From: Candidatus Schekmanbacteria bacterium
GTDB lineage: Bacteria; CSSED10-310; JACPHN01
Assembly (NCBI GenBank): GCA_016188575.1
Contig: JACPHN010000118.1
Coordinates: 14,347-78,346 of the forward strand
Length of the DNA: 64,000 nucleotides
Reading direction: 5' to 3'
Part shown: one piece after another, positions 24,541 to 32,511 of the stretch
Layout: every line of letters starts with the position of its first letter
Numbering within the stretch: the stretch's first letter is position 1
Translations under genes and position numbers: made by a program
The notes under the pieces: generated by a model
Database searches by the model: none
What the model was told of the DNA's origin: nothing
The model's input: the letters and a program-made list of their open reading frames with translations, nothing else

Positions 24541-26008
24541 TGCCCCCGCCGGCGGCCACGTTGATCACCTTCGAGTCAGACGTCCGGCACACCGAGCCCA
24601 CATACTTCCCGTCGAACACGTACGGGTTGAGATTCACGTTCTTCTTCTCCAGGACGACCTTGGAGTCCTTCAGCACCGGCAGCTCGAACTCGGGGACGTC
24701 GCACGCTTCCTGTACGATCCACCACGACATTCCGGAGACCGAGTCGACGAGGTCGTGCCACTGACCTTCTTCCTCGGCCTTGCCAACGTGCACGTCCTGG
24801 CCTCCGGCACCGCTGGCGATCTTCAACACCAGACGGTCCTTGTTCTTGTACACAAAGTCGATGAGCGCGATGTCGCGACCGTCGGGCGAAATCGTGATGG
24901 TCTCGTCGAGGCGTCGCGTCCAGGGTATGTGCGCCTTGATCGCCTCCACCTCTTCTTCCGTGAAGTGGTGATGATTGTCCGGGTTGGTCAGGAAGGACAT
25001 GATTTCCTTCTGCGAGCCAACCGAGGCCCGGAACGGGTTGATCGACAGTACCGCGCGGTCGCGAATCGCGCCGTAGAAATCCTGGTGCTCGCGCGGGAAG
25101 CGCTTGAAGAACACGAACCGCAGACACAGGTGCAGGAAGTCGAGGCGGACGTTGCCGGAGTAGAGCTTGCCGTTGCGGTATTCGAACTCGCGGCTGTCGA
25201 TGAAGTTAGCCTCCATGCCATGTTCGATGAGGAAATCCCGGAGAATCTCCCATTCGGATCCTGGAAGGTATTCCTTGAAGCTGGTGAGCGCGACTCGCGG
25301 CGCGCCAGTGCCACCTCCACCGTAGTCCTTCCAGTAGCGGCGGAAGATCTCGAGCAACGCGTGCATCTGGCGCCGGTCGTAGCGCTTGGTGTGGCTGAAC
25401 AGGTCCGCATACATGGGCATGGTGCGGTACACTTCCTCGTACGTGTCTGCCCACACCCGGGCACCGGGATTGTCGGTGTTGAACTCCAAAAACTTCAGCG
25501 TCTTGCCATCGAAGAAGGCGTCGTGGCGGCTGACCACGGTTGGCTTGGGGTAGCCCGGGTCCCATTCGACCCACTCCTTTGGAATCTCCAGGCACGGAAT
25601 CTGCTCGCGCACTGCCGGATCACGCAGGTATGCGTTGATTGCCTTATCGATGCAGCGGTCGAGAATCTCCGTAGCCTTGGCGATGAAATCAACGGACTGG
25701 CGGGTGAGGATCATCGGGGTCAGCATCAGCGGCAACGCGCCACCGCTGCGGCCATAGGCGCAGCGCCGCTTCATGAGCAGGCGCAAGCAGGCCTGTCTCT
25801 GGTCCAGGAGCTCCTTCGGATTGCGGCGCATCCATTCGATCAGGTCCTCGTCGGCAAACCGCAGGGCTTGCTCCAGATGGCGGCTTTGCCGCGTTTCTCG
25901 AGGCATCTCGGCGGGGAGGCTCGGCGGCGTCTCTGCTGATGCCGGATTGGCACTGGCAAGCTCGGGGGCGGTGGTAGAGGGGCTACCAGCGACTTCGTCG
26001 GTGATCAT
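24515..26008 (-). CDS. Circularly permuted ATP-grasp family protein
   Basis: The 497-residue cytoplasmic protein contains the blocks of circularly permuted ATP-grasp proteins: KFLEFNTDNPGA (about 165-180), a central SINPFRASVGSQKEIMSFL, then DRLVLKIASGAGGQDVHVGK (nucleotide-binding Lys loop) and the terminal SDSKVINVAAGGGIMPV. This group ligates carboxylates to amines or peptides, as glutathionylspermidine synthase does; the substrates here cannot be assigned. ATG 26008 has GAGG five bases upstream. It is 42 bases from the sensor-kinase gene, likely the same transcript, and converges on the PknK-like gene with a 26-base overlap of coding sequence. Confidence 0.8.
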   Translation of the reverse strand: MITDEVAGSPSTTAPELASANPASAETPPSLPAEMPRETRQSRHLEQALRFADEDLIEWMRRNPKELLDQRQACLRLLMKRRCAYGRSGGALPLMLTPMILTRQSVDFIAKATEILDRCIDKAINAYLRDPAVREQIPCLEIPKEWVEWDPGYPKPTVVSRHDAFFDGKTLKFLEFNTDNPGARVWADTYEEVYRTMPMYADLFSHTKRYDRRQMHALLEIFRRYWKDYGGGGTGAPRVALTSFKEYLPGSEWEILRDFLIEHGMEANFIDSREFEYRNGKLYSGNVRLDFLHLCLRFVFFKRFPREHQDFYGAIRDRAVLSINPFRASVGSQKEIMSFLTNPDNHHHFTEEEVEAIKAHIPWTRRLDETITISPDGRDIALIDFVYKNKDRLVLKIASGAGGQDVHVGKAEEEGQWHDLVDSVSGMSWWIVQEACDVPEFELPVLKDSKVVLEKKNVNLNPYVFDGKYVGSVCRTSDSKVINVAAGGGIMPVLEAQ

Positions 26009-26050
26009 GAAAACCTCGTGTTGAGTGACAGAGGAGCGGATTCGCAGGGG

Positions 26051-28237
26051 TCAAGGCGCCGGCTGAGGGAGCACGCGGTTCAGGGCGTACTCGAGGGTCT
26101 CTACCGTCTGTGGACGCGCGCTTGGGTTCTTGTCAAGGCAGCTCAGAATGAGAGATTCCATGCGCGGAGGCATGGTCGGGCGCAACAAGGTGGGTGCTGG
26201 CGCGCTCTCTCGCAGGTGCTTGGCAATAAGCGCGAGCGGATCGGCGGCAGTGAAAGGCGGGGCACCGCAGAAAATCTCGTACATGACGACACCGAGACTA
26301 TAGATGTCACTGCGAGCGTCTTCACGGTTATGCGAGCAGTGCTCCGGGCTCATGTAGGTCGGTGTTCCCGAAATTGATAGCTTTTCCTCGTAGATGAGAG
26401 GCCGCTGCAGCTTGGAGATTCCGAAGTCCATGATCTTGGCGACACCATTGGGCAGCACCATGATGTTTTGCGGCTTGACGTCGAGATGGAGCACGCCGGT
26501 AGCGTGGATTGCGCTCAGCCCGCGGCAAATTTGCTTGAGAATCTGCAGGCCCGGAGCGAAGCCCAACTGGCCGCGCTGCGCTAGCAGCTCGTGCAGCGTG
26601 GTCCCGGCGGCATACTCCATGGTGATGAAGCGCAAACCCCCGTGCTCTCCGAGATCGTGCACGCGAATCACGTTTGGGTGGGTGATGCGGCGAGCGAGGC
26701 GAATCTCGTGCTTGAGCGCTTCGGTATTGGTGGTGTCGATGGATTCGCCGCCAAAGTCGTCATGTGTCCGCAGGAACTTGAGCGCGACGTCTTCCTCGAG
26801 CTCGAGGTCGGTGGCGCGAAACACCGCCGCCGAGCCGCCCTGGCCGAGGCGCGCCAGGATGCGATAGCGGCCCGCGAATACGTCACCGCGCTCCGGCAGG
26901 AGCACGTCACCGGTCGCGGGAACCCGGCTTTCGTCCAGCGTCGCCATTGCCGTAGCCGGGACTTCCGCTGACTTTTGGTGTTGCATGACGAGAGCTTCGA
27001 GCTCTTCCTTTTCTCGGAGCTCCGCCACCATGGCCTGGAATGCCGATGCGAGGAAGCCGACCTCACCCCGTCGCGCAGTCGGCAGGTCGACGTCGAGCGC
27101 CCCCCTGCGGATCGACTCGGCGCTGTCGGCGAGTTGGCGAAGCGGCCGCGCGAGGCGCCTGCCCAGCGTGAAGGCGAGTGGAGTCGCGACCAGAAAAGCG
27201 AGCGCGCCCGCCATGAGCAGGGTGTTGCGGATGTCGCGAAAGGCCGCGGTTTCCTCGAAGATGGATCGCGAAACGATGACAGCACCCATCGTTTCATGGC
27301 GAGACCCGAACAGGGGGACAGCAGCGACCAGTCGGAGATCACCGGCGAAGGACACCGTCGCGGGGCCGAACACCTCACCCGTGCGAAAGACCGTCCTGGT
27401 GAAATCGGGCAGCTCCGCCAGGCGCCGAACGAAGTCCGCGCCGCCAAAATCGGCGGTTCCCACGCTGAATCCCGGGCTTGGCGGCTCATCGCGCCTGGCG
27501 CTATCTACAATCAATCCCACCTCGCCGCGCGTATAGCTCTGGATCATGGACACGTTCTTTTCATCGAGCGCGAACGTGAGCGCGATCACGCCGAAAAGCT
27601 CCATCTCCTGGCCGGCGGGCAGCAGGATGGGCGCGGCAGCCACGACCGAGAGAGAATCACCTTCGCGAATAACCGCGGTTGCCGGGCGCGCCTGCTCCAG
27701 AACGTCGGAAACCCATTGCACCGCGCCGAATGGGCGGCCAACTCCTTCGCCCTCGGCCTTGTCGGTGCGCACGAGAACGAGGCTGGCCTTGTCGAACATG
27801 AATAGCGTGTGCGCGCGCGTCACCTCAACCTTGCTTTTTGCCCAGTCGTAGCGCGTGAAGCTGCTGACGTCGTCCATGGCCAATGCCTTGGCACCCGGTT
27901 CTTCGGCCAGAGCCATGGCCTGCATGAGCGCCCGACTGAGCTGATCGTCCACGTAGCCGCGCGTCTGGTCCGGGACGCGGCGGAGATCTTCGGCGATCGT
28001 ACGTTCCGCGATGGCCCCTGCCCGCCAACTGGTGAGCGCGACGGCCACCAAGAGAGTCAGAGCAAGAAGCGCCGCTGCCGCCGCCGAGAACTGGGCCGCC
28101 AGCCCCCAGCCCTGCCGCTGCGATCGCCAGCGGTCGGTTCTCCAGGAGACTCCAGGGCTGTTCGGCACAGCCTTCGAGGGCAAGGCGAAAAGTCCGGTCG
28201 TCGCGCTTTCGGCCGGGTCAGTAGCGGTTTTCTTCAT
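26051..28237 (-). CDS. Transmembrane Ser/Thr kinase with periplasmic sensor and HAMP
   Basis: The 728-residue protein has a membrane helix at about 50-72, an extracytoplasmic sensor of 270 residues with CACHE-like features, a second helix near 345-365 and a HAMP segment (RRLARPLRQLADSAESIRRG). A short coiled coil leads to a kinase domain at about 455-720 with LGQGGSAAVFRA and VALKFLR. The catalytic loop is HLDVKPQN (Asp586): the usual Arg before Asp is Leu, as in non-RD kinases, so activation-loop phosphorylation may not be needed. DFG and SPEH are present. The domain order mimics a chemoreceptor or histidine kinase with a eukaryotic-type output. Its start overlaps the cupredoxin stop by 20 bases. 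Confidence 0.9.
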   Translation of the reverse strand: MKKTATDPAESATTGLFALPSKAVPNSPGVSWRTDRWRSQRQGWGLAAQFSAAAAALLALTLLVAVALTSWRAGAIAERTIAEDLRRVPDQTRGYVDDQLSRALMQAMALAEEPGAKALAMDDVSSFTRYDWAKSKVEVTRAHTLFMFDKASLVLVRTDKAEGEGVGRPFGAVQWVSDVLEQARPATAVIREGDSLSVVAAAPILLPAGQEMELFGVIALTFALDEKNVSMIQSYTRGEVGLIVDSARRDEPPSPGFSVGTADFGGADFVRRLAELPDFTRTVFRTGEVFGPATVSFAGDLRLVAAVPLFGSRHETMGAVIVSRSIFEETAAFRDIRNTLLMAGALAFLVATPLAFTLGRRLARPLRQLADSAESIRRGALDVDLPTARRGEVGFLASAFQAMVAELREKEELEALVMQHQKSAEVPATAMATLDESRVPATGDVLLPERGDVFAGRYRILARLGQGGSAAVFRATDLELEEDVALKFLRTHDDFGGESIDTTNTEALKHEIRLARRITHPNVIRVHDLGEHGGLRFITMEYAAGTTLHELLAQRGQLGFAPGLQILKQICRGLSAIHATGVLHLDVKPQNIMVLPNGVAKIMDFGISKLQRPLIYEEKLSISGTPTYMSPEHCSHNREDARSDIYSLGVVMYEIFCGAPPFTAADPLALIAKHLRESAPAPTLLRPTMPPRMESLILSCLDKNPSARPQTVETLEYALNRVLPQPAP

Positions 28238-29225
28238 CGTCGGGGTATTCCTCGCCGTACTTGTTCAGGTGCGGCTGCCGCTTCCAGGTGCTGGCGTCGT
28301 ACTCGGCCTCAACCGCGGTTGCGCCACCCGGTCGAATGACTGCGGTCACTTCGCGCTCCTGACCCTGTGGATGCCAGACTACGAAGCGGGCCGTCTGGGC
28401 CGGGAGCCCCGTAAACGTCACGCTACCGCTTGGGCCCGTGACGCCGAACACGGTGTTGGGCAGGACCTTGACGTGAGCTGCCATCTGCTCGTGGATATTG
28501 CAGAAGACCTGGACCGCCCCCTGCTTGTCGAAGGTGACAGACCGCGTAGCGCCGTTTCGGTACAGACCCAGGTCAAAGGCTTTCGTGTCCGAAAGCGAGA
28601 ATACGTTGTGATGGACGCGGTCGTAGTTCGGGAATTCGACGGCGTTCCCGGCAACCACGGCGACGACCGCTGGCACGAAAGTTTTCGCGTTCTGGGAAAG
28701 GACGGGAGGTGCCGGAGAGGGCTCGACGCGCACGCCGGCCGGTGCCGGCGGCACGAGGTAGACGACGGCTCCTTCGGCGGCCTGGCGCCCTCCGCTCGTA
28801 CGCACATAGACGGTGACAGCGGCAGATCCCGCCGGCGCCTCAGGGGAGCTCGCCGCCGGCGATGGCGCCGGGGTGCCCTCCGGTGCTCCCGGCGGCGCCG
28901 GCAAGGTGGCGGTGGGGGGAATGCTCGGCGGCGATGGCGGCGGGGGCGGGGTCTGCGGCGCGGGAATGGTGGGTGCTGGGGACGCCGGGATCGACGGGCG
29001 CGGCGACGGCGTGGAGGTCACGCCCGTGGGGGTGGGAGTCGGCGTCGGTGAAGACGATGTGAGCACTGGCGCGGACGCCGGTGGCGGCGTTGCCGGCCGT
29101 GCCCGGTCAGACGCGGCCGCCGCCGGCAGAGGTGGCGACGCCATGGGCTCTCTCGCGGCAGCGGCTGAGGCAACTGCCGCGACACACGTAAGCGCTGTCG
29201 CCAGGCGCAAAGTTCGCTGTTTCAC
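28218..29225 (-). CDS. Exported cupredoxin with Pro/Ser/Thr-rich linker
   Basis: The product of about 335 residues has a signal peptide (KQRTLRLATALTCVAAVA start), an extended Pro/Ser/Thr-rich linker up to about residue 130, and a C-terminal beta-sandwich. The copper site of a plastocyanin-like fold is visible: His in DRVHHNVFS, then Cys, His and Met in VFCNIHEQMAAH. The final part (VTFTGLPAQTARFVVWHPQGQ) looks like a carboxypeptidase-regulatory-like strand pair. The GTG at 29225 gives the best signal peptide; a TTG at 29270 is possible. Co-transcribed with the sensor kinase, whose 5' end it overlaps. The pairing suggests copper- or redox-related sensing, which is an inference. Confidence 0.78.
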   Translation of the reverse strand: MKQRTLRLATALTCVAAVASAAAAREPMASPPLPAAAASDRARPATPPPASAPVLTSSSPTPTPTPTGVTSTPSPRPSIPASPAPTIPAPQTPPPPPSPPSIPPTATLPAPPGAPEGTPAPSPAASSPEAPAGSAAVTVYVRTSGGRQAAEGAVVYLVPPAPAGVRVEPSPAPPVLSQNAKTFVPAVVAVVAGNAVEFPNYDRVHHNVFSLSDTKAFDLGLYRNGATRSVTFDKQGAVQVFCNIHEQMAAHVKVLPNTVFGVTGPSGSVTFTGLPAQTARFVVWHPQGQEREVTAVIRPGGATAVEAEYDASTWKRQPHLNKYGEEYPDDEENRY

Positions 29226-29534
29226 GGGTTTGCTCGTTCTCTTGGGCGCGGCGACCGCGATTTTCGGCAAGCGTGGGCCGCGGCGTGATTCTCCTCCGAG
29301 CCGTCCAAATACGAAGACACTCTAGCAAGATCGACAGGAAAGACCAAGCGAGGCACCGGGACCGGATCCTCCGCCTGCCTGACGGCACGCGCGGGAGGGA
29401 CGGAGGGAGGCACGGTCGCGGCGACGTCGAACCGGGGGTGGGCTCAGATCATGCGCGGGCAGGTGAAACGCGATCGTTACGGCTGTATACCAACGGAGAC
29501 GTCCAGCCAGATCCGCCCGTTCCGGAGGTGAGGG
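29226..29534. other. Divergent gap
   Basis: About 309 bases between the leftward cupredoxin gene and rightward small membrane-protein genes. No gene or repeat is seen; promoters for both directions are expected here but none is distinct. Confidence 0.4.
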
Positions 29535-29705
29535 GTGTCGAAGTCGGACAAGGTCTTTTTCGTCTGCTTTTTCGTATTCCTGGTGATCCTGTTGCTTCCA
29601 TTCCCGGCGCGGCTGCTTGGCCTGCAGCCTCCGGCCCGCCTCGCGATGCTGGGTCCGCTCGCGGCGCTGGTTGCGTTCATCTTGACGGCGGTACAGAAAG
29701 ACTGA
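29535..29705 (+). CDS. Small two-helix membrane protein
   Basis: The 56-residue product begins SKSDKVFFVCFFVFLVILLL and later has a second hydrophobic stretch (MLGPLAALVAFILTAV), ending QKD. The GTG start at 29535 has a strong GGAGGTGAGG just upstream. It ends 11 bases before the next membrane-protein gene, so they form a two-gene unit. No family is recognised; such pairs sometimes assist respiratory or transport complexes, but nothing here shows that. Confidence 0.55.
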   Translation: MSKSDKVFFVCFFVFLVILLLPFPARLLGLQPPARLAMLGPLAALVAFILTAVQKD

Positions 29706-29716
29706 AAGGTCATCCC

Positions 29717-30037
29717 ATGCTTGAAGCTTCCAGTGGACAGTTCTATTACCACGCATTCGCCTACACCTTGGTCGGGCTGGCGTTCTGGTCGATACTGTGG
29801 CGTTGGCGCCGCTGGTGGATACGGCAGACGGAACGGCGGCTCGCGGGGCTCGCGGGGCCCGCGGGTCTCACGCTCGTTTTCCTCGGCATGTGGCTGGTGT
29901 GCGGCGTCGTTGCCGTTGGCGACAAGGACGCCACCGCTCTTGCGCCCGCGGTTTTCCTGGCCGGCTTCGGTCTGCTTGCCGCGGACGCACGCCATCGCTA
30001 CGCCGTCGCCTCAACAGACGCGAAGTCCCCGCGCTGA
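29717..30037 (+). CDS. Small membrane protein, second in pair
   Basis: The 106-residue protein has three hydrophobic segments: YHAFAYTLVGLAFWSILW, GLTLVFLGMWLVCGVVAV and LAPAVFLAGFGLLA, separated by a Trp/Arg-rich cytoplasmic loop (WRWRRWWIRQTERR). ATG 29717 is in frame with a longer open stretch to 29273, but that stretch covers the small gene before it and lacks hydrophobic sequence. Eight bases after its stop, an 85-base palindromic repeat begins. Confidence 0.6.
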   Translation: MLEASSGQFYYHAFAYTLVGLAFWSILWRWRRWWIRQTERRLAGLAGPAGLTLVFLGMWLVCGVVAVGDKDATALAPAVFLAGFGLLAADARHRYAVASTDAKSPR

Positions 30038-30044
30038 CTGCTGG

Positions 30045-30129
30045 TAAGGACCTGTAACGAAATAACTTTGTCAAGCACCGAGGCCGAGCGAGAAGGCCGA
30101 ACGCAACAGTTATTTCGTTACGAGTCCCA
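30045..30129. repeat. 85-base palindromic repeat, family A, copy 2
   Basis: Starts TAAGGACCTGTAACGAAAT and ends with the inverse CGTAACGAAATAACTG arm; between them is GTCAAGCACCGAGGCCGAG. It has exactly the same length as copy 1 at 12070-12154. The arms pair over about 20 bases, so the transcript can form a long hairpin. It sits between the small membrane-protein pair and the convergent dienelactone-hydrolase gene. Confidence 0.75.
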
Positions 30130-30255
30130 AGGCGCACGACGTGCGCATCGGGCGCGCGATGCACCGTCACCGGGCCGATCGGCGGCCGCGGCAACGGAGG
30201 TTCTGACCCGGCATGTCGATGGCGCGGTCAAACGCGGGTCATTCCTGAAGCGGCG

Positions 30256-31161
30256 TCAAGATGGCGGAGTCTTCGGCGCAAGGTGGCGCGCGAAAAACGC
30301 GAGAGTACGTTCCCAGGCATCGGTCGCCGCGGGGGCGTTGAATCTGTTGCCCGATGGATTCGCGAAGGCGTGATCCACTCCGGGGTACACCTTGATCTCG
30401 GCGGTCTTGCCGAGCTTCCCGAGCGCGGCCTCAAAGCGGCGGACAGCGGCGACGGGGATGCCGCCGTCCTGCTCGGCAAAAACGCCGAGCAGCGGCGCCT
30501 GCATACCGGCCAGTGTCGCCTCATCGTCGACCAACCGTCCGTAGTACATGACCACCGCGCTCGCCTGGCTGCCGAGCGAAAGGCCGGTGCGGAGCGCCCA
30601 CCCGCCGCCAAAGCACCATCCAATCACGCCGAGGCGCTCGACGCCCCGCTGCTCTCGCAGCAGCTCGGCGGCCGCTTGCAGCCGCGCCAGCGTCTTGCTC
30701 TCGTCGGCCATCGCCGCCGCCATAAGCGACTTGGCCTCCTCCGGCGCCGTGGCCGTCTTGCCCCCATACAGGTCGACGGCGAGCGCCCCGTATCCGTGCT
30801 GTGCGAGCGCTCGCGCCATCACCCGGATGTGGTCATTCAGCCCCCACCACTCATGAATTACGATAATTCCACTTCGCACCGGCGCACCCGCCGGCCAGAC
30901 GAGGTACCCCGAGACTTGCGCGCCTCCCTTGGCATCCCCAAAGGTGATCGCCTTCTCCTCCGCAATCGCGAACCCGGAATCGGCGTGGAGGTCATCGGCA
31001 GCGCTCCGCGAGGCTCCGGCTACCGGGCTATCGGTAGCGTGCTCCTTCATCATCGCTTCGACGTAGGCGTCCGTAGCGGCCTCGTCCGCTCGGACCAGCG
31101 CCGGAAGGGCCAGGTAGGTGGCAATCGCAAACGCGCTCAGCGCTACGCGCCAGATGGTCAT
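30256..31161 (-). CDS. Exported dienelactone hydrolase family protein
   Basis: The 301-residue protein has a signal peptide (cleaved near ALVRADEA) and an alpha/beta-hydrolase of the dienelactone hydrolase family. The nucleophile elbow is GWCFGGG (Cys), the acid is the Asp in FAEQDGGIP, and the His is in GVDHAFAN. The oxyanion region IIVIHEWWGLND is also typical. Such enzymes open lactone rings or cleave small esters; the export signal is unusual for the catabolic enzymes and more common in the periplasmic relatives of delta-group bacteria. It is 33 bases after the radical SAM gene. Confidence 0.88.
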   Translation of the reverse strand: MTIWRVALSAFAIATYLALPALVRADEAATDAYVEAMMKEHATDSPVAGASRSAADDLHADSGFAIAEEKAITFGDAKGGAQVSGYLVWPAGAPVRSGIIVIHEWWGLNDHIRVMARALAQHGYGALAVDLYGGKTATAPEEAKSLMAAAMADESKTLARLQAAAELLREQRGVERLGVIGWCFGGGWALRTGLSLGSQASAVVMYYGRLVDDEATLAGMQAPLLGVFAEQDGGIPVAAVRRFEAALGKLGKTAEIKVYPGVDHAFANPSGNRFNAPAATDAWERTLAFFARHLAPKTPPS

Positions 31162-31194
31162 GATGTCCTGTCTCCTCTCGAGAAGATTCGGAGC

Positions 31195-32070
31195 TCATGG
31201 GTCGGCTCCGGGAAAAACCTCTGCGCTGACTCCCAGGTGCCGCACGCGATCGGCAATCTCGGCCAGGACCTCCGCCTCGAGCGGCGAAACCGCGGGATCC
31301 GCGGGAACGCGCGCCACCGAATAGACCTGCACCTGGCTGATTTGCCCGCCGGCAGCCCGTATTTCCCGTATTCGGTCGCAGTAGGCGTCGAGCTCCTGCG
31401 GCGCCGGTGGCACGCCTCCGTAGCGCATGAACATGGACTGCAGGACGATCGGCTGCCGCACCGCGATGTCTAGCAAGTTGCGCAGGATCCGCTGAAAAGG
31501 AACGTGCGATCGATTGACCAGAGCGTAGTACTCGGGCGTTCCTGCGTCCAACTTCGCCCAGACCTCCCCGCCGCACCGCTGAAGGCGCTCCAGCGCCTCG
31601 CGCACCGCCGGGCGATGCAACAGAGTCGCGTTGGTGAGGACGACGATCCTGGTGTCCAGGAGCCCGTGCCGGCGGAGCAGGCGTTCGCAAATATCGATAA
31701 CCGCGCCGAAATACCGGCTCGAGGTTGGTTCTCCATCACCAGCAAGTGCGGTGTCACTGACGCGCCGGAGGTCAGGCGCAACGGTGTCGAACGGCGGAAT
31801 GGCCCAGATGGCGCCGGAAGCGGCCAGCCCGAGCAGCTCGTTCAGCTCTGCTTCGACGCGCTCTGGAGCTACCCGGGACGCACGGCCCGGCACGGTGCGA
31901 TCGACCTGGCAGTAGGGACAGGCAAAGTTGCAGCGCTTGTCGGGGTTCAAGTTGATGCCGACAGACACCCCGTGGGATCGGCGCGATAGCACGGGGTAAA
32001 CGTAGGTGTAGGTCCCTAGCTCCCGGCGGTGATCCCGAAAATCGAGTCTTCTTGGAGCTGGTTGCTGCAT
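31195..32070 (-). CDS. Radical SAM protein (COG0731-like)
   Basis: The 291-residue protein has the 4Fe-4S/SAM motif CNFACPYC in KRCNFACPYCQVDRTV near residue 45-55, followed by GDGEPTSS (SAM-binding glycine region) and LTNATLLHRPAVREAL. The layout resembles the group of tRNA wybutosine-like radical SAM proteins known only by similarity (COG0731), for which many bacterial members have no known reaction. The N-terminus DHRRELGTYTYVYPVLSRRSHG is family-like. It is the first gene of a two-gene leftward unit with the hydrolase. Confidence 0.82.
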   Translation of the reverse strand: MQQPAPRRLDFRDHRRELGTYTYVYPVLSRRSHGVSVGINLNPDKRCNFACPYCQVDRTVPGRASRVAPERVEAELNELLGLAASGAIWAIPPFDTVAPDLRRVSDTALAGDGEPTSSRYFGAVIDICERLLRRHGLLDTRIVVLTNATLLHRPAVREALERLQRCGGEVWAKLDAGTPEYYALVNRSHVPFQRILRNLLDIAVRQPIVLQSMFMRYGGVPPAPQELDAYCDRIREIRAAGGQISQVQVYSVARVPADPAVSPLEAEVLAEIADRVRHLGVSAEVFPGADP

Positions 32071-32511
32071 GGGCGACGGCGGGACACAGGAAGCGGAAGC
32101 GGCTCCCCGGTCGCAAAGGTGATGAAAGCAGGGCGCCGCGCGGAGGCGAGCGCCGCGCGAGGCTCACTCTCAGGGTATCCCGGATTGGCCGGCGTCGCAA
32201 TGCAGAGAGGCGCCCAGGATCCACCGCCGGTTCGGCTGAAAGCTGTGCGCACGTTCGCGGTCGTGCGCACAGGCCCGCTCGGCACACGCCGCGTCCTTCT
32301 GGATACGGTCGCGCCGCCACGGCCTCTCAAGCAACTTCCGCGCATCTGATCCTCTGGCACAGCGCTTGCTTGGTCTGGGCTCGGGGTCACCGCCGAGCGG
32401 CGAGCCGACCAGCCCAGATCGGGCACCGCTCGGGTCATTTCCCCCAATGGTCCGCGCATGCGGAGCGAATGCTCCAGCATGACCTTACAAACTCAGTGGA
32501 GGGAGGCTTGG
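32071..32511. other. Divergent gap
   Basis: 441 bases between the radical SAM gene and the PAN-domain exoprotein gene. I see no gene or repeat. Promoters for both genes should be here. GGAGGGAGG just before 32512 is the ribosome-binding site of the exoprotein. Confidence 0.4.
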
